A stretch of 64,000 bases of DNA from Marinobacter sp. HL-58. Its GTDB lineage: Bacteria; Pseudomonadota; Gammaproteobacteria; Pseudomonadales; Oleiphilaceae. Of the stretch, positions 12,100-19,666 are shown in pieces (the first letter of the stretch is position 1; every line of letters starts with the position of its first letter). Location: NCBI RefSeq assembly GCF_001314605.1, contig NZ_LIHP01000001.1, positions 372,001 to 436,000 on the forward strand, in the 5' to 3' direction. The position numbers were made by a program, and so were the translations under genes. Under the pieces are notes generated by a model that saw nothing but the letters and a program-made list of their open reading frames with translations, did not search any database and was not told where the DNA came from.

Positions 12100-12822
12100 T
12101 CAGCCGGTCACCGGCCGCTGATGCCGTAACAGATAGTTTTCCAGCTTGCGGAATGCAAATACCAGCAGGAAGGTCAGTGCCATGTAGAGCAGCGCCACAA
12201 AAATAAACGCCTCAAAGGGGGCGTAGAAGCGGGAATAGATATTCCGTGCCGCTCCGGTCAGGTCCACCAGGGTTACCACGCTGGCAATGGCACTGGCGTG
12301 AAGCATGAAAATGACTTCGTTGGAGTAGGCCTGAACTGCCCGCCGGGCGGCGCTGGGCATGATGATGCGCCGCATGCGCAATGCCCAGCTCATACCGTAA
12401 GCCTTGGCTGCCTCGATCTCACCGCTGGGTGTTGCCACAATTGCACCGCGAATGATTTCCGTGGTGTAGGCCGCCGTATTCAGGGTGAATGCCAGCAGGG
12501 CCGGGTAGAAGGCTTCCCGGAAGATGTCCCACCAGAAGGTCTGCTGTATACCCTCTATCTGTGCAAGGCCGTAGTAAATGATGTAGAGCTGGACCAGCAG
12601 CGGCGTGCCACGGAAAACGTAGGTGTACAGCCATACCGGGGTATTGATCAGCGGGTTCTTGGATGTCCGCATGATGGCCAGCGGCACCGCGAGTACCAGG
12701 CCGAGAATCAGCGACAGGAACACCAGTTGCACGGTGAGGACCATGCCTTCCCAGTATTCCATGATGGTCGACGCGGTAAAGATGTCGTTGCGGTTGAGCA
12801 ATTCAGCGATAAATTCCGGCAT
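12100..12822 (-). CDS. aotM: Basic-amino-acid ABC transporter permease, HisM/AotM type
   Basis: 240 aa inner-membrane permease of the polar amino acid (HAAT) family with about five hydrophobic segments. The EAA loop (EIEAAKAYGMSWALRMRRIIMPSAARRAVQAYSNE, split across about residues 135-165) contacts the ATPase. It forms the membrane channel with the partner permease 3 bp upstream. The neighbouring arginine catabolic gene suggests arginine/ornithine as substrate, but HisM, ArtM and AotM cannot be separated with certainty by eye. Confidence 0.88.
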   Translation of the reverse strand: MPEFIAELLNRNDIFTASTIMEYWEGMVLTVQLVFLSLILGLVLAVPLAIMRTSKNPLINTPVWLYTYVFRGTPLLVQLYIIYYGLAQIEGIQQTFWWDIFREAFYPALLAFTLNTAAYTTEIIRGAIVATPSGEIEAAKAYGMSWALRMRRIIMPSAARRAVQAYSNEVIFMLHASAIASVVTLVDLTGAARNIYSRFYAPFEAFIFVALLYMALTFLLVFAFRKLENYLLRHQRPVTG

Positions 12823-12825
12823 GGT

Positions 12826-13530
12826 TCAGGTCCCCTGCACCACGCCGACATTGGCGCGCTTGGTGAGCCACTTGATGAACAGCTCGGAACCGGCAGTCAG
12901 GCTGAGATAGACAAAGGCAACCGGAATAAAGAAATGGAATGGCATACGCTCCGCCTTGGCGGCCTCCTCTGCCACGCGCACCATATCGGTCAGGCCGATA
13001 ATGGATACCAGTGCGGTGGTTTTCAGCAGCACCTGCCAGTTATTGCCAATACCGGGCAGGGCATGACGCAGCATCTGCGGAAAGATGATTCGGTGGAATG
13101 TACGCCAGCGGCTGAAGCCATAGGCACGGGCAGCTTCTATCTGGCCGCTTTCCACCGCCAGAAAGGCGCCCCGGAAGGTCTCTGCCATATAGGCGCCGAA
13201 AATCAGGCCGATGGTGAGAACGCCGGCAATAAAGGGGTCGAACTGGAAAAAGAAATCCACCCCATGGGCGTCATACAGATAATCCGACAGGTTGTTAACA
13301 GCCACCTGACCGCCGTAGTAAAACAGGAGCATCATCACCAGGTCGGGCACGCCACGGATCAGGGTGGTGTAGGTGGTGGCGACCCCTATGGCGACACGGC
13401 TTTTGGACAATTTGGCAGAGGCGCCGATCAGCCCGAGAATCACCGCCAGGGTAAGGGAGAGGAAGGCCAGTTCAATGGTCACTACCGCCCCTTCCAACAG
13501 GGCCGGCCCGTAGCCTTTCAAGTCGATCAT
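12826..13530 (-). CDS. aotQ: Basic-amino-acid ABC transporter permease, HisQ/AotQ type
   Basis: 234 aa HAAT-family permease, partner of the downstream aotM-like gene. Hydrophobic helices span most of the protein, and an EAA loop (QIEAARAYGFSRWRTFHRII) lies at about residues 130-150. The SGQIEAA stretch and the LIRGVPDLVMMLLFYYGG block near residue 55 are typical of the HisQ side. It is separated from the binding-protein gene by 51 bp containing a strong hairpin, which probably lowers permease expression relative to the binding protein. Confidence 0.88.
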   Translation of the reverse strand: MIDLKGYGPALLEGAVVTIELAFLSLTLAVILGLIGASAKLSKSRVAIGVATTYTTLIRGVPDLVMMLLFYYGGQVAVNNLSDYLYDAHGVDFFFQFDPFIAGVLTIGLIFGAYMAETFRGAFLAVESGQIEAARAYGFSRWRTFHRIIFPQMLRHALPGIGNNWQVLLKTTALVSIIGLTDMVRVAEEAAKAERMPFHFFIPVAFVYLSLTAGSELFIKWLTKRANVGVVQGT

Positions 13531-13548
13531 TGGAGCGTCCGGTAATCA

Positions 13549-13571
13549 GGGGCAGCCACAGCGGCTGCCCC
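13549..13571 (-). other. Intercistronic hairpin between binding-protein and permease genes
   Basis: A perfect 9-bp stem (GGGGCAGCC / GGCTGCCCC) with loop acagc lies just after the aotJ stop codon and before aotQ. In the direction of transcription (leftward) no U-run follows, so it is not a standard terminator. Such hairpins after binding-protein genes of ABC operons usually protect the upstream mRNA and reduce read-through, giving excess periplasmic protein. Confidence 0.6.
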
Positions 13572-13581
13572 TCGGTCTGTT

Positions 13582-14334
13582 TTACATCTTGATGTCGTAA
13601 TCGAAGTACTTTTCCATGATGGTGTCGTACGTACCATCTTCCTTCAGGGTCGCCAGGGCCGCATTCACTTCGTCGGCCAGGTCCTTGTCACGCTTGCGCA
13701 TGGCAACGCCTACACCTTCACCCAGCTTGACCGGTTCGCCGACTTCCTTGAAGCCGTCTTTGCTCAGCACGGTCTGCTCACCGACCGGGTAGTCCACAAA
13801 GACCACATCCAGGCGCTCGCCTTCAAGGTCCAGGACCATGTCGTCCGCGGTGGTGTAGCGTTTGATGGAAACCACGCCGCCCATTTCCTCGGTAACATAG
13901 GTGTCCATGGTGGTGCCACGCTGAACGCCAACGGTCATACCCTCCATGGCTTCCATGTCGGTCACGTCGGTGTCGAAGCTTTCAGGGCCGAACCAGCCGC
14001 CCGGGGTGTTGTAGTACGGATCCGAGAACAGTACCCGCTCAGCACGCTCCGGGGTGATGGACATGGAGGACATGATCAGGTCGAACTTCCGTGCCAGCAG
14101 GCCCGGAATCATACCGTCCCATGCCTGGATGACGAACTCGCAGTTGGCGCCCATCTCTTCACACATGGCTTCGGCCAGTTCCACTTCAAAACCGGTCAGT
14201 TCACCGTCTTCGTCTTTGTACTCGAACGGCTCGTAGGGCACATCGAACGCGATGCGAAGATCACGTTCCTGGGCGTGAGCAACGCCGGCCATCATGGCCA
14301 GGGCAACGCTTGCTGCAACAATCAGTTTTCTCAT
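13582..14334 (-). CDS. aotJ: Periplasmic lysine/arginine/ornithine-type binding protein
   Basis: 250 aa solute-binding protein family 3. The Sec signal peptide MRKLIVAASVALAMMAGVAHA is predicted to be cleaved after residue 21. The mature domain opens LRIAFDVPYEPFEYKDEDGELTGFEVELAEAM, the family-3 signature, with ligand-contact elements ITPERAERVLFSDPYY near residues 90-105. It delivers substrate to the AotQM permease. High acidity of the mature protein is normal for a marine periplasm. The substrate call (arginine, ornithine, possibly lysine or histidine) rests on the family and on the AST neighbours. Confidence 0.9.
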   Translation of the reverse strand: MRKLIVAASVALAMMAGVAHAQERDLRIAFDVPYEPFEYKDEDGELTGFEVELAEAMCEEMGANCEFVIQAWDGMIPGLLARKFDLIMSSMSITPERAERVLFSDPYYNTPGGWFGPESFDTDVTDMEAMEGMTVGVQRGTTMDTYVTEEMGGVVSIKRYTTADDMVLDLEGERLDVVFVDYPVGEQTVLSKDGFKEVGEPVKLGEGVGVAMRKRDKDLADEVNAALATLKEDGTYDTIMEKYFDYDIKM

Positions 14335-14421
14335 GAGTCACTTCTCCAGTCGTTATTTGCCTTGTGGGCTTTATTATCGGCAGTGGCCTGCCTTTCTGCT
14401 GATTTCAAGATAGCACGCACA

Positions 14422-15192
14422 TCAGAACTTGGGAGCCAGAAACTGCCTCATTCGTTCCGAGTCCGGGTTGTCGAATACCTTGTCCGGTGTGCCTTGCTCC
14501 TCGATCACACCCTGATGCAAGAACAGGACCTGAGTCGACACATCCCGGGCAAAAGACATTTCGTGGGTGACCACGATCATGGTTCTGCCTTCTTCGGCCA
14601 GGTTCTGCATGACTCGCAACACTTCGCCGACCAGCTCCGGGTCAAGGGCGGAGGTTGGCTCGTCAAACAGCATGACTTCCGGTTCCATCGCCAGTGCCCT
14701 GGCAATGGCTGCCCGCTGCTGCTGGCCGCCGGACATCTGGGCCGGGTAGTAGTCCTTGCGTTCATAGATGCCCACCTTGTTCAGGTAGGCTTCAGCCCGT
14801 TCGATGGCTTCTTTTTTGGGAACCTTGAGGACGTGAACCGGGGCTTCAATGATGTTCTCCATAACGGTCATGTGCGACCAGAGATTGAAACTCTGGAACA
14901 CCATGGACAGCCGGGCGCGGATCAGCTCAACCTGCCTGTTGTCGGCAGGTACACGCTCACCTTTGCGGTTGGTTGTGAACCGAATCGGGTCGCCGTGCAC
15001 GATAATGTCGCCGGATGTGGGGGTTTCCAGCATGTTGATGCAGCGCAGAAAGGTACTTTTACCGGAGCCGGAGCTACCGATCAGGGATACGACATCGCCT
15101 TTTCTTGTTTCCAGTGAAATACCCTTGAGTACTTCCAGCTGGTCGAAGGTCTTGTGGATATCCCTGCAGATCAGAGGCGCTGTTTCCGCCAT
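14422..15192 (-). CDS. aotP: Basic-amino-acid ABC transporter ATP-binding protein, HisP/AotP type
   Basis: 256 aa ABC ATPase. Walker A is GSSGSGKST (39-47), the Q-loop Gln is at 100 in [17 protein letters not shown], the signature SGGQQQR is at 154-160, Walker B VMLFDEP begins at 173 and the switch His is at 210. The NLWSH stretch and the extended insertion near residues 66-90 are characteristic of HisP-like proteins. It is the first gene of the leftward importer unit, with 87 bp before the binding-protein gene. In Pseudomonas the ATPase gene is last, so the order here differs. Confidence 0.92.
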   Translation of the reverse strand: MAETAPLICRDIHKTFDQLEVLKGISLETRKGDVVSLIGSSGSGKSTFLRCINMLETPTSGDIIVHGDPIRFTTNRKGERVPADNRQVELIRARLSMVFQSFNLWSHMTVMENIIEAPVHVLKVPKKEAIERAEAYLNKVGIYERKDYYPAQMSGGQQQRAAIARALAMEPEVMLFDEPTSALDPELVGEVLRVMQNLAEEGRTMIVVTHEMSFARDVSTQVLFLHQGVIEEQGTPDKVFDNPDSERMRQFLAPKF

Positions 15193-15347
15193 AGATGGCT
15201 CCTGAGGCTTTCTCGATAAAGGCGCAAGTTTTACGGACAGTGGTCTGGAAAATCAATCCCCGGGAGAGGGGTTTTGTCGTTTTTATCCCTGGTCCGCTGA
15301 TTTAAGTGTGGATGAACGCAGCAACTATGCAAGCCGTTCGCCAATTA

Positions 15348-16103
15348 TCAATTCTGTGTGGTCGAAGCCCCTGATTCTGGTGTATTGGCGGGCATTCTTA
15401 AAATGGATGTACCCTGCTGTTCAATATCGTGCATGGCGTCCCTGACAAAGCGCACGTGTTCCATTGCGATGCGTTTGGAGGCTTGCGGTTTTCTGGCCAT
15501 TATCGCCCTATAAATGCGCTTGTGATGCCGGGAAATTGCTTTACGCAACTCTTCCTGTGGATTCAGATTCGCAACGGATGCCTGTACCGTCAATAGCATA
15601 AGGTTCTTGAGTCCGCTGAGAACATGCACCAGCACCGGGTTGTGGGAGGCTTCTACAATAGCCTGGTGAAAGCTGTGATCGGGATCGGCGTTGGTGAGGG
15701 GATTGGTCTGCTCCAGGGCTTCGTAGGCCCTGGTGATGCGGTGAAGATCCAGGTCGGTGGCGCGCTCTGCCGCCAGGTAAGCGGCCTGGCCCTCGAGTTG
15801 CTCCCGTACTTCCAGCAGGTCATAGAGGGTTCGCGGGTGGCCGTTGAACATCTGCTGTAGCGGGCTGTCGCCAGTGCTACCCTCGTCAACGGGCACGATG
15901 CGGGCGACAAACGAACCCTTTCCATGCCTGGTCTCAATGACGCCACGGCCCTGCAGCTCATGCAGAGACTCGCGAATAATGGCGCGTGATACACCAAGGC
16001 GGGTCGCCAGTTGTCGTTCCGATGGCATTTTCTGTCCCGGAGTCAGGCCACCATCAAGAATCAGCTGTTCAAGTCGAAAGGAAATATCCTGAGCGATTGC
16101 CAT
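15348..16103 (-). CDS. glcC: FadR-subfamily GntR regulator, probable glycolate regulator
   Basis: 251 aa. The N-terminal winged helix (SERQLATRLGVSRAIIRESLHELQGRGVIETRHGKGSFV, split over residues about 28-66) is followed by an all-helical FCD domain (YDLLEVREQLEGQAAYLAAERAT...). It is divergent from the glcG-glcD-glcE-glcF operon, as glcC is from glcDEF in E. coli. Two TGG-N5-CCA sites matching the FadR-subfamily operator lie in the shared 256-bp gap, one of them 23 bp from its own start codon, which suggests autoregulation. The effector is probably glycolate or glyoxylate by context; LldR or PdhR function cannot be excluded from sequence alone. Confidence 0.8.
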   Translation of the reverse strand: MAIAQDISFRLEQLILDGGLTPGQKMPSERQLATRLGVSRAIIRESLHELQGRGVIETRHGKGSFVARIVPVDEGSTGDSPLQQMFNGHPRTLYDLLEVREQLEGQAAYLAAERATDLDLHRITRAYEALEQTNPLTNADPDHSFHQAIVEASHNPVLVHVLSGLKNLMLLTVQASVANLNPQEELRKAISRHHKRIYRAIMARKPQASKRIAMEHVRFVRDAMHDIEQQGTSILRMPANTPESGASTTQN

Positions 16104-16125
16104 GGTTTTACCTGCCAGTGCTTAC

Positions 16126-16241
16126 TGGACTGACCAGTTATTTCTATGGATTCGATAATTCTGAAAACATCTTCCGGGGGCCTAAATATGGCTCATTACG
16201 CCGCATTCGTCCATCGGGCGGTTGTAAAACTGGTCTGACCA
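16126..16241. promoter_or_regulatory. glcC: Two candidate GlcC operators
   Basis: TGGTCTGACCA at 16231-16241 fits the FadR-subfamily consensus TNGTNNNACNA perfectly. TGGACTGACCA at 16126-16136, flanked by CT and GT and so extended as CTGG...CCAG, has one mismatch. The first is 119 bp upstream of glcG and the second 23 bp upstream of the regulator gene, so one regulator could control both directions. A further near-palindrome, AACCACTGGTT, sits at 16323-16333 just before the glcG ribosome site. Confidence 0.55.
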
Positions 16242-16359
16242 CTGGCCATTACTCTGGACTAAAGGCAGCCAGACGACGACTATCGTAATCATTACGTGTA
16301 TCACGGCTTGTTGAGAAGCACTAACCACTGGTTCAAGCCTGAATGAGGAGGAAGCATTT

Positions 16360-16785
16360 ATGTTGACAGTTACAAGGCTCGACCTGGCAGATGCCAGGCT
16401 ATTGATCGAAGGCGCTGCCCAGAAGGCACGGGAAATCGGCGTGCCCATGTGCATCGCCATTACCGATGAGTCCGGGAACCTGATTGCCTTTGAGCGTATG
16501 GACGGTGGCAAGATTTCAAGCGTGACTATCGCCCAGGACAAGTCGTTCACTGCGTCGGCGGCCAAGAAAGCCACCCACGATTACAACGCAGGCAATGTGC
16601 CTGGCAAGCTGGGGTTCGGAATCCACACCGAGGTGGGTGGCCGTATAAGCTCGGTAGGTGGCGGATTGCCGGTTATCGTCGACGGTGAGGTCGTCGGCGG
16701 CATCGGTCTCAGCTCCGGCACACCCCAGCAGGATATGGATTGTGCCCAGGCCGGCATCGATTATTTTGAAACCAAACGTGGTTGA
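16360..16785 (+). CDS. glcG: GlcG/HbpS family heme-binding protein
   Basis: 141 aa cytoplasmic protein of the GlcG/HbpS family (Pfam PF03928). The fold is indicated by LIEGAAQKAREIGVPMCIAITDESGNLIAFERMDGG and by GGLPVIVDGEVVGGIGLSSGTPQQDMDCAQAG. It lies in glycolate operons in many bacteria, but its biochemical role there is not established; related proteins bind heme or small ligands. It is the first gene of this operon, whereas in E. coli glcG follows glcF. A good site (aatgaggagg) precedes the ATG. Confidence 0.88.
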   Translation: MLTVTRLDLADARLLIEGAAQKAREIGVPMCIAITDESGNLIAFERMDGGKISSVTIAQDKSFTASAAKKATHDYNAGNVPGKLGFGIHTEVGGRISSVGGGLPVIVDGEVVGGIGLSSGTPQQDMDCAQAGIDYFETKRG

Positions 16786-16825
16786 TGGTTGTCACAATCA
16801 CAGCGTTCCAGAACCAGAGGCTGAT

Positions 16826-18298
16826 ATGACCACCACGCCGAAAATCAGCAGAGCGGAGCTGGCAGAACAGTTCCGCGCCTTTATCGACCCGGATTTCGTC
16901 ATTACCGACGACGAAACCATGAAGCCCTACGAATGCGACGGCATGTCCATGTACTGCGAGATGCCCATGCTCGTGGTGCTGCCGGAAACCGCAGAGCAGG
17001 TGCAGCGGGTGATGCGCATCTGTAACGAGCACCATGTGCCGGTAGTGGCCCGTGGTGCCGGGACGGGCCTCAGTGCCGGCGCCATGCCCCACAAGGAAGG
17101 TGTGGTATTGTCGCTGGCCAAGTTCAACCGCATCCTGGACATAGACCCACTGGCGCGGACCGCCAGGCTGCAGCCCGGCGTCCGGAACCTGGCCATCAGC
17201 GAGGAAGCCGCGGAATTCGGCCTTTACTATGGCCCGGATCCTTCCTCCCAGATTGCCTGCACCATCGGTGGCAATGTGGCCGAGAACTCCGGCGGTGTGC
17301 ACTGCCTGAAGTACGGCCTGACGGTACATAACATCCTCAGTGTGGAAATGATCACCGCCGAGGGCGAGCGCGTGACCATAGGCAGCGATGCCCTGGACGT
17401 GTGCGGCATGGACCTGCTGGCACTGATGACCGGCTCCGAGGGGTTGCTGGGCATCGTCACCGAAGTAAAGGTCAAACTGCTGCCGAAACCGGAAGTGGCC
17501 CAGGTGGTCATGGCAGGCTTTGACAGCGTGCAGAAGGCCGGCGATGCGGTGGGTGGCATCATTTCCCATGGCATCATTCCCGGTGGCCTGGAAATGATGG
17601 ATGGCCATGCCATTATTGCCGCCGACGATTTCGCCCAGGCAGGCTACCCGCGGGAAGCCAAGGCGCTGCTGCTGTGCGAAGTGGACGGCACGGAAGAGGA
17701 AGTGCATGAGCACATCGCACAGGCTGAAGCATTGTTCCGCGAACTGGGTGCCACCTCGGTGAAAACCTCCCAGAGCGAGGAGGAGCGCGCGCTGCTGTGG
17801 AAGGGCCGCAAGTCCGCCTTCCCGGCGGTGGGTCGAATTTCGCCGGATTATTACTGCATGGACGGTACCATCCCGCGGCGGTACCTGGCCCATGTGCTGC
17901 TGGAAATGGAAAAAATGTCGGAGGAATTCGGGCTGAGAGTGGCCAACGTATTCCACGCCGGCGACGGCAACCTGCACCCGCTGATCCTGTTTGATGCCAA
18001 CGTCCCCGGCGAGTTCGAACGCACCGAGGCCTTTGGTGGCCGCATCCTCAATCTCTGCGTGGAGGTGGGTGGCTGCATCACCGGCGAGCACGGTGTGGGC
18101 GTGGAAAAAATCCGCCAGATGGCCGTGCAGTTCAACGATGAGGAGCTGCAGCAGTTCCATGATGTGAAGGCGGCTTTCGATCCATCCGGTATCCTCAACC
18201 CCGGCAAGGGCGTACCCGCCCTGCGTTTCTGCCAGGAGTACCGGTCCCTGGAACACAAACAACACGAGCATGAGACGGTGGAAGCTGCCCATGGCTGA
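16826..18298 (+). CDS. glcD: Glycolate oxidase FAD-linked subunit
   Basis: 490 aa. The N-terminal PCMH-type FAD domain contains PVVARGAGTGLSAGAMPHKEG; the C-terminal FAD-oxidase domain contains HAGDGNLHPLILFD and ends with GEHGVGVEKIRQM. Together with GlcE and GlcF it oxidises glycolate to glyoxylate and passes electrons to the respiratory chain at the inner membrane. The frame extends further upstream, but the ATG at 16826 matches the family length and lies shortly after glcG; the extra 56 codons overlap glcG. The 3' end overlaps glcE by 8 bp (ATGGCTGA), which indicates translational coupling. Confidence 0.95.
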   Translation: MTTTPKISRAELAEQFRAFIDPDFVITDDETMKPYECDGMSMYCEMPMLVVLPETAEQVQRVMRICNEHHVPVVARGAGTGLSAGAMPHKEGVVLSLAKFNRILDIDPLARTARLQPGVRNLAISEEAAEFGLYYGPDPSSQIACTIGGNVAENSGGVHCLKYGLTVHNILSVEMITAEGERVTIGSDALDVCGMDLLALMTGSEGLLGIVTEVKVKLLPKPEVAQVVMAGFDSVQKAGDAVGGIISHGIIPGGLEMMDGHAIIAADDFAQAGYPREAKALLLCEVDGTEEEVHEHIAQAEALFRELGATSVKTSQSEEERALLWKGRKSAFPAVGRISPDYYCMDGTIPRRYLAHVLLEMEKMSEEFGLRVANVFHAGDGNLHPLILFDANVPGEFERTEAFGGRILNLCVEVGGCITGEHGVGVEKIRQMAVQFNDEELQQFHDVKAAFDPSGILNPGKGVPALRFCQEYRSLEHKQHEHETVEAAHG

Positions 18299-19355
18299 TA
18301 TTGCTGACAAGCTGAAAGAGCAGATTCTTCAGGCCCGCCAGTCGGGCCGAAAACTGAACATTGAAGGTGGCGGCACCAAAACCTTTATGGGGCGTGCTGC
18401 CGATACCGATGCCGATACCCTGAAAATGGCGGAACACACCGGCATCGTTGAATACCACCCGGTGGAACTGGTATTGACCGCCCGCGCGGGCACACCCCTT
18501 GCGGAAATCGAAGCCACCCTGGCTGAAGAAGGCCAGTGCCTGCACTTCGAACCCCCGAGGTTCGGTGACGCTTCCACCCTGGGCGGCACCCTGGCCTGCA
18601 ATCTCTCTGGCCCGGCACGCCCCTGGTCCGGTTCGGTGCGGGACCAGGTGCTGGGCATCCGACTGCTCAACGGTAAGGGTGAACACCTGCGTTTTGGCGG
18701 CCAGGTCATGAAAAACGTCGCCGGCTACGACACCTCACGGCTCCAGGCCGGCGCCATGGGAACCCTGGGTGCCATAACCGAAATCAGCCTCAAGGTCATG
18801 CCAAAACCGGCCATGTCTCTCACCCTGGTACAGGACATGGCACTGGAGGATGTTATCCAGTACATGAACAGCCGCGCCAAAGAATCCAAGCCCATCACCG
18901 GCGCGGCCTGGGTGGACGGCAAAGTATATCTCCGCCTCGCCGGCGCCAAATCCGCCGTGGAAGCCACCGCTGAAAAATGGTCTGGCGAGGTGATGGAGCA
19001 GGGGGACGATTTCTGGCGCCAGCTCCAGCATATGCAGCATGAGTTTTTCGCCGGGGAACAGCCCCTGTGGCGTTTCTCCGTAGGCTCCACCGCCACCAAC
19101 CCGGACCTGGACGGCCCCTGGCTGATCGACTGGGCCGGCTCCCAGCGCTGGTATCGCAGCGAAGCCGACATCGCCCAACTGGAAACCCTGGCCCAGCGTG
19201 CCGGCGGCCAGGTAAGCCTGTTCCGCGGCGGTGACCGCACGGACGAAGTCATGCATCACCAGCCCCGGGCTTTAAAGGAAATCCAGCGCCGGCTGAAGGC
19301 CTCGTTCGATCCCGACGGTATTTTTAACCCGGGAAGGTTGTATAGCTGGCTATGA
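18291..19355 (+). CDS. glcE: Glycolate oxidase subunit GlcE
   Basis: 354 aa FAD-binding subunit related to the N-terminal half of GlcD (LNIEGGGTKTFMGRAADTD, then LTARAGTPLAEIEATLAEEGQ, and GGTLACNLSGPARPWSGSVRDQVLGI). The C-terminal SFDPDGIFNPGRLY is a shared flavoprotein ending. The ATG at 18291 overlaps the glcD stop; an in-frame ATG seven codons earlier is less likely because of that overlap geometry. The subunit is required for an active GlcDEF complex in E. coli. The 311-bp gap to glcF is unusually long for this operon and is filled by two palindromic repeats. Confidence 0.93.
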   Translation: MADIADKLKEQILQARQSGRKLNIEGGGTKTFMGRAADTDADTLKMAEHTGIVEYHPVELVLTARAGTPLAEIEATLAEEGQCLHFEPPRFGDASTLGGTLACNLSGPARPWSGSVRDQVLGIRLLNGKGEHLRFGGQVMKNVAGYDTSRLQAGAMGTLGAITEISLKVMPKPAMSLTLVQDMALEDVIQYMNSRAKESKPITGAAWVDGKVYLRLAGAKSAVEATAEKWSGEVMEQGDDFWRQLQHMQHEFFAGEQPLWRFSVGSTATNPDLDGPWLIDWAGSQRWYRSEADIAQLETLAQRAGGQVSLFRGGDRTDEVMHHQPRALKEIQRRLKASFDPDGIFNPGRLYSWL

Positions 19356-19372
19356 CAGGGAGTTTGGAGTTG

Positions 19373-19489
19373 GCGGAGAGGCAGGGAGCCCCCTTCCGGA
19401 ACACGCTCCTGCGGCACATCCATGTGACGCTTGAGCTCCGCCATCCATGGCTCCGCACAGTTCCGGAAGGGGGCTCCCTGCCTCTCCGC
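19373..19489 (+). repeat. Twin-hexaloop palindromic element, copy A
   Basis: Perfect 30-bp inverted arms (19373-19402 and 19460-19489) enclose a 57-nt core. The core starts ACGCT and holds two small hairpins, GCGGCAC-ATCCAT-GTGACGC (one mismatch in the stem) and GCC-ATCCAT-GGC. The TCC motifs are 25 nt apart and are separated by GCTTGAGCTCC. It belongs to a six-copy family in this window whose arms differ but whose core is conserved. It lies between glcE and glcF. On this strand the loops read RTCCNT; the ANGGAY reading is on the opposite strand. Confidence 0.85.
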
Positions 19490-19527
19490 ATCGGAATTCT
19501 GGTCTGGCGGCCAGTAAAGAAATTTGG

Positions 19528-19637
19528 GAGCTGGCGGGGTAGGGCTATCTGAAATTGTGCGGAGCCATGGATGGCGGAGCCCAAGCGCCCATGGATGGGC
19601 TCGCAGCGTATTTCAGATAGCCCTACCCCGACAGCTC
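19528..19637 (-). repeat. Twin-hexaloop palindromic element, copy B (inverted)
   Basis: 28-bp arms with one mismatch (19528-19555 and 19610-19637) and a 54-nt core. The core reverse complement is almost the core of copy A, including GCTCCGCCATCCATGGCTCC, but the arms are unrelated. In the direction of glc transcription the two loops read ATGGAT, with GGA at 19569-19571 and 19593-19595. The element ends 29 nt before the glcF start codon. The 311-bp glcE-glcF gap is essentially copies A and B facing each other; I see nothing else in it. Confidence 0.85.
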
Positions 19638-19666
19638 AAGCACCAAAGTTGATAAGCAGGTAAACC

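Noticed and set aside
12298..13545. Open frame of 415 codons antisense to the two ABC permease genes
   Set aside because: Shadow of genes with intact permease motifs.
15246..15290. ArgR box or terminator between glcC-like gene and aotP
   Set aside because: TGTCGTTTTTATCC resembles only part of the Pseudomonas ArgR site, and the CCCC/GGGG stem is short with a mismatch; too weak to annotate.
16709..18310. Long open frame antisense to glcD
   Set aside because: Opposite-strand shadow of a gene with clear FAD-domain motifs; no ribosome site or family resemblance.
19373..19637. Palindromes A and B as integron attC sites, IS remnants or simple terminators
   Set aside because: No integrase, no core GTTRRRY-type ends, no transposase or target duplication seen, and no U-tract after the stems; the conserved twin-hairpin core is not explained by any of these.
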